Counted from the first letter of the stretch, positions 8,362 to 16,970 are shown. The stretch: 64,000 bases of DNA from Hoeflea_A sp965204935 (GCF_965204935.1 NZ_CBDBFO010000002.1), one strand, 5' to 3'. Numbers and translations are program-made. Notes: a model not told the origin generated them from the letters alone.

Positions 8362-9447
8362 CTACAGCTTGACCGGCATCCCCGTCCTGACGGATTCCTC
8401 TGCCGCCGCGCCGATTTCCACCGCCCGCGCGCCGTCATCCATCGTCACCTCCGGCACGCCGCCCTCCCGGATCAGCCGTGCGAATTTCTGGTGCTGGTAG
8501 AATGTTGAACCGTGGTGGTCACCGGCTGACAGGATCGCCTCGTCGGTCTTGATGTCTTCGCTGACCGGTGTCTTGGTCTCGCGCGGCGAGATCACGAGTT
8601 TCGCATGCCGTTCCTTGCCGTCCGGAGAAAAACGGGCCGGTCCTGGCACGTAGGCATCAATGCGGGCCTTGTCGCCGGTCACGCTGATTGTTTCCTGCCA
8701 ATAGGCGCCTTCCGCGAACATGCACAGATCCAGCATCGCGCGCATGCCGTTTTCGAAATCGACAATCACGAAGGCATTGTCGAGAATGTCCGCCTTGCGT
8801 CCGCCGAATGTCTCGTCGCGAAAATTTACATCCATGCCACCCGAAGCATAGACCCTGACGGCCTCCGAACCGGACACAAGGCGCATCAGATCGAAGAAGT
8901 GGCAGCACTTCTCGATCATGGTGCCACCCGTCTTGTCCTGGAAGCGGTTCCAGTCACCCACCTTGCTCAGGAACGGGAAACGATGCTCGCGAATGGCGAT
9001 CATCTTTGGAGTACCCGCTGTTTTTTCGCGCAACTCTTGCAGCAAGCGGGCAACCGGCGGCATGTAGCGGTATTCCATGGCAACCCACACCGGCGCGCGT
9101 CGGCCGTTGGCGCTTGCCATGATCTCGCGGCACTGCGGCCCGTCAATGCCGAGCGGCTTTTCGACAAGCAGCGGCACGTCAGCCTTGAGGACGTCGTTAA
9201 GGATGGTCTGATGCAGGAAGTTGGGCGCGGCGACGACCAGTGCATCGAATCCGCCGGCCTCGAGCAGAGCACCATGGTGGTCGAATGCCACACAACCGGG
9301 CCCTGCCAGTTCTGTGGCCTGGCGGCGCATATCGTTGTTCGGGTCGACAACGGCGCTGACCGTGGCGCCATCGATCAGGGCAAGGTTCCTGATGTGCTCC
9401 TGCCCCATCATGCCTGAACCGATTATGGCGTAGCGTATCGTGCTCAT
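8362..9447 (-). CDS. Gfo/Idh/MocA-family NAD(P)-binding protein, candidate NAD-dependent sulfoquinovosidase
   Basis: The 361-residue protein starts with the dinucleotide-binding motif IIGSGMMGQEHIRNL and has the family motif VEKPLGID near residue 96. A C-terminal alpha/beta domain follows, with MIEKCCHFFDLMRL near residue 180, where family members usually place a substrate-binding His and Asp. It is probably co-transcribed with the upstream isomerase gene (13-bp gap). Members of this fold in sulfoquinovose clusters have been described as NAD-dependent sulfoquinovosidases (GH188) that release sulfoquinovose from its glycosides. A role as a sugar or sulfolactaldehyde oxidoreductase is the alternative. 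The fold is certain and the function is inferred from context. Confidence 0.75.
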   Translation of the reverse strand: MSTIRYAIIGSGMMGQEHIRNLALIDGATVSAVVDPNNDMRRQATELAGPGCVAFDHHGALLEAGGFDALVVAAPNFLHQTILNDVLKADVPLLVEKPLGIDGPQCREIMASANGRRAPVWVAMEYRYMPPVARLLQELREKTAGTPKMIAIREHRFPFLSKVGDWNRFQDKTGGTMIEKCCHFFDLMRLVSGSEAVRVYASGGMDVNFRDETFGGRKADILDNAFVIVDFENGMRAMLDLCMFAEGAYWQETISVTGDKARIDAYVPGPARFSPDGKERHAKLVISPRETKTPVSEDIKTDEAILSAGDHHGSTFYQHQKFARLIREGGVPEVTMDDGARAVEIGAAAEESVRTGMPVKL

Positions 9448-9460
9448 CTGTGCATTGGCC

Positions 9461-10858
9461 TCAAAGTCTTATTATGGGCAGGTCGAGCGCCGATGCCGCA
9501 TCGAAAAGCCGTTCACTGTGATCGCCATAGGCGAGCGCCATGTGGTGTTCAAGTCCGCAATTCATAATATCGGGCAGCACGTCTGCCACCGGCCGGCTGA
9601 AGCGGACGATGCCCGACGTCCCGGCAAAGGCCATCGGCCGATCCAGCACCTCGCCGCTGGCAACAATCATCGCCTGGCGGCCGCGTGCCTGGCTCAAACG
9701 TACGAATGTGACCGGACCGGGCTTCAATTTGAACTGGTAAAGCAGCGGCATCTTGCGGTTGGTGTGGATCGTTGCCACCGGCATCTCGGTGCGATCGGCC
9801 ATCGATACCGGCGCCTGGCCGCAATGCCACACAACACCGGTATTGTCATCGGCATCCATATCGACGAGATCGACCAGGAAGACCGGCGCGTCAGCTGCCG
9901 CCTGCAGCAGCATCTGCGTCGCCGCGCCGTAAACATCGGCCTCGCAGGCGCAGGGTACCCGCGCCTCGCCCATCATCGAGACAGGGCCGCAAACGGCGCC
10001 GCCATATTCGGTGAAAGTCTCGGGCCAGCAGCGAATGGCGAAGGCATCGTAATTGCCGTCGCGCCTCAGCATGTCGATCGCCGCTTTCAGCCGCAGCGAA
10101 CGGTCGAGTTGTTGCTGGTCGACATCGTCAAGCCCGCTGAGATCCTGTTCGGCCATTGCCCGCACATCTGCGGCCGCTTCCGGCGAGATTCGCCCCGCAG
10201 CCTCGAAAAGCTCTTGCAGTGCCAATTCGTCGACTTCGATGCCGGCAAGAGAACGCAGTCTTTCCCTGTCGTATCGGCACGTGTCAAAGCCGTCCGGATG
10301 GTCGCCGAGCCGGCCGATGCGCTTGCCGCTGATTTCGACCGCAAGATCCTGCCCCGCCACACCGTCGCCGGAAGAAGGCGCGCCAAAAAGCGGTTCAACC
10401 CGCCTTGCACCACTGAACAGCGCCTCGAGCTCGGAGCCGGCACGCGCGTTTGCCGGATCGACATAGATCCAGGAAAATTCCCGTTCCGCGAGTCCCAGCG
10501 CATGGGACGCAAGGTTCAGGCCGCAAAAAGCGTTGAGCCGCAGTCGTCCGCCGAGCCGCGGTTCCGGCACCGCCCAGATAGCGATGGGCACGTCAACCGC
10601 CGTGGCGAGGCGCATTGTCGCGACCGCATCGGTAAACGTAACCTGCAGGATGATCACGGCATCGGGTTTGGCCGCCGCAACGGTTGCAATTGCGGCCTCG
10701 GTCTCATCGCCGTCCATGAGCAGTTTGCCCGGGCCAATCAATGTCTTGCCCGTCGCGGCAAGAGCGTTCAACATGGCCGCGAGTTTTTCTTCGGCGAAGG
10801 CGACATCGAATGTCGGCCGGGCGAGCGGCAGCACACCAATTGTCTGTACCTCTTTCAT
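9461..10858 (-). CDS. L-fucose/arabinose isomerase-like protein, candidate sulfoquinovose isomerase
   Basis: This 465-residue protein has the architecture of L-fucose-isomerase-like enzymes: an N-terminal alpha/beta region (VGVLPLARPTFDV-like start), a middle domain with AFAIRCWPETFTEYGG, and CACEADVYGAAT near residue 305. The acidic residues in those two motifs would bind the metal ion. Similar proteins catalyse the aldose-ketose step (sulfoquinovose to sulfofructose) in some sulfoglycolytic pathways. It lies upstream of the Gfo/Idh/MocA gene on the same strand. The ATG at 10858 follows an A-rich leader (AGGAGTTTAATCGG). The isomerase family is well supported. The substrate is inferred from the nearby kinase, aldolase and sulfo-lyase genes. 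Confidence 0.75.
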   Translation of the reverse strand: MKEVQTIGVLPLARPTFDVAFAEEKLAAMLNALAATGKTLIGPGKLLMDGDETEAAIATVAAAKPDAVIILQVTFTDAVATMRLATAVDVPIAIWAVPEPRLGGRLRLNAFCGLNLASHALGLAEREFSWIYVDPANARAGSELEALFSGARRVEPLFGAPSSGDGVAGQDLAVEISGKRIGRLGDHPDGFDTCRYDRERLRSLAGIEVDELALQELFEAAGRISPEAAADVRAMAEQDLSGLDDVDQQQLDRSLRLKAAIDMLRRDGNYDAFAIRCWPETFTEYGGAVCGPVSMMGEARVPCACEADVYGAATQMLLQAAADAPVFLVDLVDMDADDNTGVVWHCGQAPVSMADRTEMPVATIHTNRKMPLLYQFKLKPGPVTFVRLSQARGRQAMIVASGEVLDRPMAFAGTSGIVRFSRPVADVLPDIMNCGLEHHMALAYGDHSERLFDAASALDLPIIRL

Positions 10859-10901
10859 TTGCCGATTAAACTCCTAAACTATTGGGGATCGGAGCCGCTG
10901 T

Positions 10902-11492
10902 ATGAAACGACGTCCCTCTGTCTTTGCCGCCCTTGTTGTGTTGCTGTTCTCATTTGTTGCGTCCAAGGCGGGTTCAACGGAGGCGGCATGGGCAAGACTC
11001 GCGACCGGCGGCTATACGATCCTCCTGACCCATGCGCTCGCCCCGGGTGTCGGCGACCCGCCCTTTTTCGAACTGGATGACTGCACGACGCAGCGCAATC
11101 TCTCCGATCGCGGTCGCCAGCAGGCGCGCCGGCGCGGCGTTCGCTTTGCCGCCCGCGCCGTATCGATCTCCCGAGTCTACGCCAGCCAGTGGTGCCGCAC
11201 GCTTGAAACCGCCGCCAATGCCTTTCGCGAAGTCGAAGCAGAGCCGATCGAGGCGCTCGACCTTGTCGAGGACGACCCGGATCTTCTTGCTCAAAGAAAC
11301 GAAGAAATCATCGAGATTATCAAGAAGTTTCGCGGTCCCGGGAACCAGGTCATGGTCACCCATCCTGAAAATGTCGAAGCCCTGACGGGAATCATCCCGC
11401 GTCAGGGAGAGGCAATCATTGTCGCACCCGCCCGCGACAGCGGCTCCGAAGGACCGGCGTTGGACGTGGCCGCCCGCCTTCTGCTCGACTAG
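10902..11492 (+). CDS. Exported histidine-phosphatase-family protein lacking the catalytic Arg of the RHG motif
   Basis: The 196-residue protein has an N-terminal signal sequence (about 1-25) and then a phosphoglycerate-mutase-like domain. The block GVGDPPFFELDDCTTQRNLSDRGRQQARRRG is characteristic of bacterial exported members; longer motifs are at residues 49-79. The usual LRHA at the phosphohistidine site reads LTHA here, so Thr replaces the conserved Arg. The distal His is kept in MVTHPENVEALTG. Loss of that Arg predicts weak or no phosphatase activity. The gene points opposite to its neighbours and appears to be a bystander in the sulfonate region, not part of an operon. Confidence 0.82.
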   Translation: MKRRPSVFAALVVLLFSFVASKAGSTEAAWARLATGGYTILLTHALAPGVGDPPFFELDDCTTQRNLSDRGRQQARRRGVRFAARAVSISRVYASQWCRTLETAANAFREVEAEPIEALDLVEDDPDLLAQRNEEIIEIIKKFRGPGNQVMVTHPENVEALTGIIPRQGEAIIVAPARDSGSEGPALDVAARLLLD

Positions 11493-11518
11493 GCCGAAAC
11501 GATGCGCGCACAGGCTGG

Positions 11519-12562
11519 TCAAGCGAAATCTCCATAAACATGGCGGAACGACGCGTCATCCGGCGTGAACCGGGCACCACCATCTTTGAACACCGGATGC
11601 GCGTGCCACGGCACGGCGCTGGAATCGGTCAGCGCGTTCAGGTCGTTCATATAGTTGACTGACTCAGTTCCAAGACCCTCGCGGATGCGTTCCCAATCCG
11701 GAAACTGCGAGAAGGCGTCCAGCCAGATCGCCCGGCCGGCAAGATAGCCCGACGCACCGGCGCGGTAGGCATGGGTCAGGATGTTGCGGAACTGCGGTTT
11801 TCCGGCGCCGGCAGACAGCATCACCCAGGGTCGGCCCGCCAGCCGGCCCATCTCGTCATACACCGACTGTACCGCTTCCCAGCCATCATTGCCGACGCCG
11901 GGAACGTCGCCCGCATTGACCGGACTTTCGAGCTTGAAGACATCGACGCCGTAATCCGGCTTCGCGAACTCCTCGACCGAGGCAAGGACGTCGTCGGCCT
12001 TTTTGCCTTGCAGCTCGACATAGTCCTTCGTCTGGTGGGCATCGCTCGACAGCGGATAGACCAGCAGTTCGAAGAGGAACGGAATGTCGAAGCGCTGACA
12101 GGCCTCGCCGATCCGGCGGACAAAGTCCTTCTGGTGCTGGTTGACCGAGTCGGATGCGTCCGGCCGGTACCATGCAAGCACCTTCACGGCATCGCCGCCC
12201 ATGCGCTTGATCTTGGCCACCGACCAGTCATCGATCTCCGAGGACAAGCGTCCGCCGGCCGTCTCCTCGAAGACAGAATCCTCAAGCGTGACGATCAGCC
12301 CTTTGCTCGGAGGCATATGGCCGATCCCCCGCGGGATGGCAAAGTGCGGATCAAGCAGCATCGCGGAGGATTGTTCATGCAGCAGCTCGATCAGCAGCGC
12401 CTTGAAGCGGGCGACGTCGTCATAGGGCGCCTCTTGCGATCCGTAATGTGCGGCAATCGGGTTCTTGATCGGCGGGCGCTGATCGACCGCCGTCATCTTG
12501 AAGCGCCCGGCATCGTCCGCCATGCGCCGCAGGCCCCAGAGCTTTCCCGCTGTCAGTTTCAT
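11519..12562 (-). CDS. LacD-type class I aldolase, candidate sulfofructose-1-phosphate aldolase
   Basis: This 347-residue protein belongs to the tagatose-1,6-bisphosphate aldolase (LacD) family. DVFKLESPVN places the Schiff-base lysine at about Lys210, matching the catalytic lysine of LacD; TAVDQRP and a second lysine motif, VKVLAWYRP, are also family features. Aldolases of this family split 6-deoxy-6-sulfofructose-1-phosphate into DHAP and sulfolactaldehyde. ATG 12562 was chosen because it overlaps the kinase stop in an ATGA arrangement and starts the conserved KLTAGKLWGLRRMAD block; a longer frame upstream is a shadow of the kinase. The sulfosugar role is inferred from the kinase partner and the suy genes. 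Confidence 0.82.
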   Translation of the reverse strand: MKLTAGKLWGLRRMADDAGRFKMTAVDQRPPIKNPIAAHYGSQEAPYDDVARFKALLIELLHEQSSAMLLDPHFAIPRGIGHMPPSKGLIVTLEDSVFEETAGGRLSSEIDDWSVAKIKRMGGDAVKVLAWYRPDASDSVNQHQKDFVRRIGEACQRFDIPFLFELLVYPLSSDAHQTKDYVELQGKKADDVLASVEEFAKPDYGVDVFKLESPVNAGDVPGVGNDGWEAVQSVYDEMGRLAGRPWVMLSAGAGKPQFRNILTHAYRAGASGYLAGRAIWLDAFSQFPDWERIREGLGTESVNYMNDLNALTDSSAVPWHAHPVFKDGGARFTPDDASFRHVYGDFA

Positions 12563-13458
12563 AAACCGTTCTCCATGAGGAATGATTCGACTTCGCCCGC
12601 ATCGGGCGTTCCCGACCGGCCGCCGAAACGTGTGCATTTGAGCGCCGAGGCCGCGCTGGCATGGCGCATGGCATCTTCCTCGTGTGCGCCTTCGGCCAGT
12701 TTCAGGGTAAAGACACCGTGCCAGACATCGCCGGCGCCGAGCGTGTCGACCACATCGACCTTGAAAGCAGGCATGTGCCGCACAATGCCGTCTTCGAGCC
12801 AGTGCACCCCGCCCTCGCCGACGGTCACGCACACCCAGGCGCCGGTCTCGTCCGCCGCCTTCTTCAGCCCGTATTCAAGATCGTCGCTGTCCGCATAGTG
12901 GTATAGACCCGGTTGTGAGAAAGCGACGTGACTTGCCAGTTTCATGGCCGGTTCCGACCCTTCGAGCGGCGCCTCGCCGTCAATGACACCCGGAACACCG
13001 CGCTGACGCGCGGCCTGCATCATTGCGCTGGCACCTTCCGGCCAACGCGTATCGGCAAGCGTGGCGTCAAAGGACGGCAATTGGAGCTGCTCCACCCAGG
13101 GATCGCCCGCATCGATTTCGTTGTCCCGGTACGCGATAACGCAACGCTCCCCCTGCGGATCGACAAGCACGGACGCATAGGAGGAACGCTTGCCAGCGAA
13201 CCGCTTGACAAGCGAACTGTCGACCCCTTCCCCGTCAAGGCCGGACAGGATCATGTCTCCGATCTCGTCATCCCCGAGCCGCGCCGACAGGACGGCCTTG
13301 CCACCGAGCCGCGATATGGCCACTGCGGCATTCGCGGCGCATCCACCACCGACAATGGCCGCCTCCCGCGCCCGGTGTTTTTCGGTCCAGGACGGCGGTT
13401 CATCGAGATGGAATATGAAATCGACTACGGCTGAACCGGCTACAAGAACTGTTGTCAT
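12559..13458 (-). CDS. PfkB-family sugar kinase, candidate sulfofructose kinase
   Basis: The 299-residue protein is a ribokinase/PfkB-type kinase. GGGCAANAAVAISRLGG near residue 40 is the first signature, and VVDTLGAGDVWHGVF near residue 240 is the second, containing the GAGD anion hole and catalytic Asp. Family members phosphorylate ketohexoses; in sulfoglycolysis the equivalent step makes sulfofructose-1-phosphate. ATG 13458 was chosen from the family start (TTVLVAGSAVVDF). The stop overlaps the aldolase start, so the two proteins are translationally coupled. An operator-like palindrome lies about 40 bp upstream. The exact sugar is inferred from context. Confidence 0.82.
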   Translation of the reverse strand: MTTVLVAGSAVVDFIFHLDEPPSWTEKHRAREAAIVGGGCAANAAVAISRLGGKAVLSARLGDDEIGDMILSGLDGEGVDSSLVKRFAGKRSSYASVLVDPQGERCVIAYRDNEIDAGDPWVEQLQLPSFDATLADTRWPEGASAMMQAARQRGVPGVIDGEAPLEGSEPAMKLASHVAFSQPGLYHYADSDDLEYGLKKAADETGAWVCVTVGEGGVHWLEDGIVRHMPAFKVDVVDTLGAGDVWHGVFTLKLAEGAHEEDAMRHASAASALKCTRFGGRSGTPDAGEVESFLMENGL

Positions 13459-13498
13459 GGCGGCAGGACAGGTCTCCTTTGGGCCGCAATCTATCAAG

Positions 13499-13510
13499 TC
13501 TTATATAAGA
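13499..13510. promoter_or_regulatory. Operator-like palindrome, site 2 (kinase-aldolase promoter)
   Basis: TCTTATATAAGA is a perfect 12-bp palindrome about 40 bp upstream of the kinase ATG. It continues to the right as TACAAGACTT, giving an additional half-site that is also present, slightly altered, at site 3. Its position overlaps the expected core promoter, as suits a repressor site. Confidence 0.75.
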
Positions 13511-13599
13511 TACAAGACTTGTTTCCGCCGAAAAACAATCCCGGGTTCAGCACCAGCGACGCGTTCAGTCGACCGGCAGTCCGCTCGGCACCGTTTCCG

Positions 13600-13608
13600 G
13601 CCGGCCAA
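13600..13608. repeat. Target-site duplication, left copy
   Basis: GCCGGCCAA directly precedes the left IS end and is repeated exactly at 15047-15055 after the right end. This 9-bp duplication marks transposition into the peroxidase gene. Confidence 0.92.
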
Positions 13609-15046
13609 CAGCAATTCTAATTTTGGCTCATTTTTGGGTCTCAGATGAATTTGAGCTGATTTTCAGGAGGGTTTAGGTTGCTTCCGGGCTGACTTGACGG
13701 TCGGTGGTGGCTCACCATCGACAAGTGTTCGTATGAGTGCACCCCAATCCGGGAAGATCAAGTAGCAAACAATCGTGCGGATGTGATCGAAGAACCGATA
13801 CCGCGCCGCTAAAACACTGCGGGCTTTCTTCCAGAGCGCTTCGAGTACATCACAAACTGTATGCATGGCGAAGGCGAGCAGATTGAGCGTCGCCAGCACA
13901 GATGCCAGATAATTGTCGCCATGCCCAAAGTTGTGCTCCAGATTGTATCCCCGGGTTTTCAGAACATTGAAGGTCTCATTTTCAATCTTCCACCGTGCGC
14001 GTCCGCAAGCGGCAAGGTCCCCGACATTGGTCTCATCGACAGCGATGTTGGTCACAAAGCTGTTGCGATATGTGGTCTTCCCTTTGGTGTTGATAATCTC
14101 GATTTCGAACCAGTTGACGTGGGTCGCGTCCTTGCCATCGCGCAGGGGTACATCATTCAGCCAGCGATAGATGTGGGTGGCAGCCTTGCGACCCTTTTTG
14201 ATACGACGGCGCTTTGTCGAGTTGATCTCGGCACCGTCCAGCCACTCGTACAACGTCTTATGGGACAAGGACTTGGCAGTCAGAATGAAGTCGCCGCCAA
14301 CCGACTGAATCGTATCAACAATCGGCTGATTAGCATACAGGTCATCGCCAAGATAAACTGGCTTTAGCGAAGCGTAACGTTTCCCATTGGCGGCAAGCCA
14401 GCGTTTGACGGCATTCCTTTCACAATCCTGTTTCGCATGACCGTCCTGCGGGCTAATAAATTCCGGCTGCAGCGGTATCGCTCGGCTGTCACCCGGGACG
14501 ACGACCGCGGCGGAAACCATGGTGTGAAAATACTCGGTGCCGCCATCATTGCGCTTGCGATGAGAACAATTCCGGCAATGCAACTTGCGGCTACAGAAAT
14601 ATTCTGTGCCATCAAGTGCAATCAGCACGCGACCATCCAGACATCGGAAAGGCTCCAAACCGTTATGGCTTTTCAGATGGTCAACAAGGTTATCAAACTG
14701 CCCAAAGAGATGCTGCGGTTCAGCCTCATCAAGCATCGAGCGGATATGATTATCGCTCGGAAGCTTCTTGATTCCGAACAACGTCTGACAGTTCGAGCAA
14801 CCGTTACCCGCTTGCATCTCGCGCTGATGCGACAGGAACGACGGAGACTGCATGAAAAATATCGAAAACGCCGACAGGCCGATATCTGCCATCGTGTAAC
14901 TCGTGTTTGGGCCAACCCGTCGGTCAGGCAAGTTCGCGCAGCACGATCTGAGCGAGCCAATGAGGGAATCCAAGTGTAACACGCAACAAACGAATCATAG
15001 ATCGAGCGATTTGAGAATCCCAAAAATCCCAAAATTAGAATTGCTG
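13609..15046 (-). mobile_element. 1438-bp insertion sequence with 18-bp perfect terminal inverted repeats
   Basis: The left end reads CAGCAATTCTAATTTTGG (13609-13626) and its exact reverse complement occupies 15029-15046. The element contains one transposase gene on the minus strand and is bounded by a 9-bp target duplication. The identical ends and perfect duplication suggest a recent, probably intact insertion. It separates the kinase-aldolase promoter from the peroxidase gene it disrupts. The IS family was not assigned. The 9-bp duplication and 18-bp ends are compatible with several IS4-like groups. Confidence 0.93.
13663..14982 (-). CDS. DDE transposase of the 1438-bp insertion sequence
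   Basis: The 439-residue protein carries DDE-transposase landmarks: an Asp in IALDGTEYFCSRK, a second in YLGDDLYANQPI, and a C-terminal Glu in ARWKIENETFNVLKTRGY. The last block resembles the Y-R-E-K signature region of IS4-like transposases. A cysteine-rich stretch (HCRNCSHRK) between the first two motifs is unusual and may bind zinc. The frame is uninterrupted and fills most of the element, so it is probably functional. The start may be GTG 14982; no strong ribosome-binding site is visible, as is common for transposases. Confidence 0.9.
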   Translation of the reverse strand: MLHLDSLIGSLRSCCANLPDRRVGPNTSYTMADIGLSAFSIFFMQSPSFLSHQREMQAGNGCSNCQTLFGIKKLPSDNHIRSMLDEAEPQHLFGQFDNLVDHLKSHNGLEPFRCLDGRVLIALDGTEYFCSRKLHCRNCSHRKRNDGGTEYFHTMVSAAVVVPGDSRAIPLQPEFISPQDGHAKQDCERNAVKRWLAANGKRYASLKPVYLGDDLYANQPIVDTIQSVGGDFILTAKSLSHKTLYEWLDGAEINSTKRRRIKKGRKAATHIYRWLNDVPLRDGKDATHVNWFEIEIINTKGKTTYRNSFVTNIAVDETNVGDLAACGRARWKIENETFNVLKTRGYNLEHNFGHGDNYLASVLATLNLLAFAMHTVCDVLEALWKKARSVLAARYRFFDHIRTIVCYLIFPDWGALIRTLVDGEPPPTVKSARKQPKPS

Positions 15047-15055
15047 GCCGGCCAA
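15047..15055. repeat. Target-site duplication, right copy
   Basis: GCCGGCCAA follows the right IS end and matches 13600-13608. It belongs to the coding sequence of the interrupted peroxidase (codons for Leu-Gly-Arg-Pro on the minus strand). Confidence 0.92.
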
Positions 15056-16429
15056 GCCTTCCCTTGACGCTTTCGGCGCCGGTCAGCGCGTGCACGAACG
15101 CAACCAGTTGGCCGACCTCGTCATCACCGAGGTCAAGAGGTTCGATGTCGACCGATGCACGGACGCGCTGCCGCTCGCGCCTGTCCTGAAGGGCGGCGAA
15201 ATCGGCTTCCTTCAGGTGTTCTGCCGCCGGCAGTGCAACTTGCGAGCGGCTCCAGCGGTCAAAGGAAGCCTGGGGGTCGAGGTGATGCCGGATAATGCCC
15301 TCGAGCTTCGGATAGGCGCCGTTGTGACCATAGGGCGCCGTCAATGCGCTGTTTCGCAAGGAAGGTGTCCGGAAACGGTACGCGTCCTCCAGACGATCGG
15401 TCTCCACCATGCGCCCGACATCACGCTGCATCAGATCGAACATGCGTGTGCGGCCCGGTCCGAACTGCGGCAGCGCAAGGGCGTAGAATTCCTGGTCCGT
15501 AAACAGCGCGCCGCTATGACAGGCCGAGCAGCCACCGCGTCCGAAGAAGAGATCCATGCCGAGCCGTGCGTCCTCACTGAGCGCATCTCCTTCGCCCTGC
15601 AGGTATCGGTCGAACGGACTGTCATGGGACCGCCATTCGGAGTTGACGAAATCCCCGATGGCGTTGCCGATGTGGACGATCGTGACCTCCGCCGGGCTGT
15701 CGACATCCTCAAAGGCGTCGACAAACAAACGACTGTAATCCGGTGTCGCGCGAACGCGCTCGGCGATCAGCCGCCAGGCATGATCGATCCGGTCGTTGCG
15801 CGCGCCGGCGACGGCGTTTTCCTCCGAATGGCCGGCCATCTCCGTTTCCGATGTGATCGGGAAAAGCGACTGGGCCGCGGCGATGCTGCTGAGCCCCTGC
15901 GGCAGATACTCCTCGGCCGGCGAATTGAACCGGTTGCCGTAGAGGTCGTCGATGCTCAAACGCCCGTCGTGGAAAAGGTGCCGGATATCCCGGTGGCCAA
16001 TGTTGAAAAGGGCCGGCGCATTGCGCGGCACCCTGCGGTCGATCCGGTCGCGCCCGGTGCCCGTCGTCCGCTTTTCTCCGATGCCCTCGCCACCCTCGCC
16101 GACGCCGAGCGCCAGCCCGTCCGCACCCGCCAGGCTGTGGTGGTGGCATGTCCCGCAGGAGATATTGCGGTTGCCGGACAGGATCGGATCGTAAAACAGC
16201 AACCGCCCGAGCGCCGCCCGCTTTTCATCGAACGGAAGAAAATCCGCCTCAGTCAAAACCGGCGGCAGCGCTGAATGGTCGACGCCGCTGCCTGCAACGG
16301 CAAGCGGACTCAAGATGACAAGGAACGCGGCAACGACACCGGAAACCTTGCCCGAACGCCGCTGATGGTTATGCTTCGCGCTCAACACGGCAAACCTCCG
16401 GGACAATCAACAAGGGAGTGGGAGGCAAT

Positions 16430-16921
16430 ATGGGCAGATCGGCCGGCATGATTGTGGCGCTGACAATTTCCTGCGCGGTTTTCACAGCACCCGCATTTGC
16501 GGAGCTTGAGAACGCGCGTGACCTGATGGAGGAAAACCGCTTCGAGGAGGCCATGCAGGAGCTGCTTCCCTCAGCACGGTCGGGCAATGCCGAAGCCGAG
16601 GAACTGATCGGCATCATGTATGCGATGGGCCTTGGGGTGCCGCGGGACGACGTTCGAGCCTTCGAGTGGTATCTGCGTTCCGCGATGAAAGGCCATCCAG
16701 GCGCACAGTCCGGCGTCGGATGGTACTACGAGATCGGCCGCGGCATGCCCCAGCCGGATCTGGTGCGCGCCTATATGTGGTACGTTCTGTCGGCGATCGG
16801 CGGCGATCCCGATGCGGCGATCAGCCTTGAGGAAGTGGTCAAGAAAATGACGCCCGATCAGATTGAGCACGCGCAGATCCTCATCAACGACTACAAACCA
16901 TGGATGTATCCCTTCCGTTGA
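16430..16921 (+). CDS. Exported Sel1-repeat (TPR-like) protein
   Basis: The product, about 163 residues, has a signal peptide (MGRSAGMIVALTISCAVFTAPAFA) and then two to three Sel1-type repeats, such as GNAEAEELIGIMYAMGLGVPRD and HPGAQSGVGWYYEIGRG. Sel1 repeats form helical scaffolds for protein-protein contacts, here in the periplasm. ATG 16430 was chosen because GGAGG lies just upstream and the signal peptide follows at once. It is divergent from the peroxidase gene, with only 41 bp between the starts, and ends in a strong hairpin terminator. Its partner is unknown; a link to the peroxidase is possible from their shared promoter region. Confidence 0.85.
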   Translation: MGRSAGMIVALTISCAVFTAPAFAELENARDLMEENRFEEAMQELLPSARSGNAEAEELIGIMYAMGLGVPRDDVRAFEWYLRSAMKGHPGAQSGVGWYYEIGRGMPQPDLVRAYMWYVLSAIGGDPDAAISLEEVVKKMTPDQIEHAQILINDYKPWMYPFR

Positions 16922-16943
16922 AGTCTACATCCGATCTGAGTGC

Positions 16944-16970
16944 GAAAGGCCGCACATTGTGCGGCCTTTC
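16944..16970. terminator. Hairpin terminator between convergent genes
   Basis: GAAAGGCCGCAC and GTGCGGCCTTTC form a perfect 12-bp stem with a 3-base loop. It lies between the Sel1 gene and the convergent dctP gene and can serve both strands; the stem ends in A/T-rich pairs (GAAAGG/CCTTTC). Confidence 0.85.

Larger units (their letters stand above)
13565..16388 (-). pseudogene. Di-haem cytochrome c peroxidase (MauG/CcpA type), 3' end interrupted by an insertion sequence
   Basis: Coding runs from GTG 16388 (CGGAGG six bases upstream) to 15047, then the IS intervenes, and the last codons lie at 13599-13565. Removing the IS and one 9-bp target duplication restores a 458-residue frame ending GRPETVPSGLPVD. 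The protein has a signal peptide (about 1-35), a first haem site ISCGTCHHH (about residue 80) and a second GGCSACHSGALF (about residue 290). Family enzymes reduce peroxide or oxidise protein-bound substrates in the periplasm. With the IS in place the frame ends at 14673 inside the element with about 125 foreign residues; both haem sites are intact, so some activity may remain. Confidence 0.88.

Noticed and set aside
9456..9475. Operator-like half-site AAGTCTTAT between the Gfo/Idh/MocA and isomerase genes
   Set aside because: It lacks the second arm of the palindrome and encodes the last residues of the isomerase; it was not counted as a regulatory site.
14673..16406. Single 577-codon frame joining a cytochrome peroxidase to an unknown C-terminal domain
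   Set aside because: The last roughly 125 codons lie inside the insertion sequence beyond the target duplication. The fusion is an insertion artefact, so the gene is given as a disrupted peroxidase.
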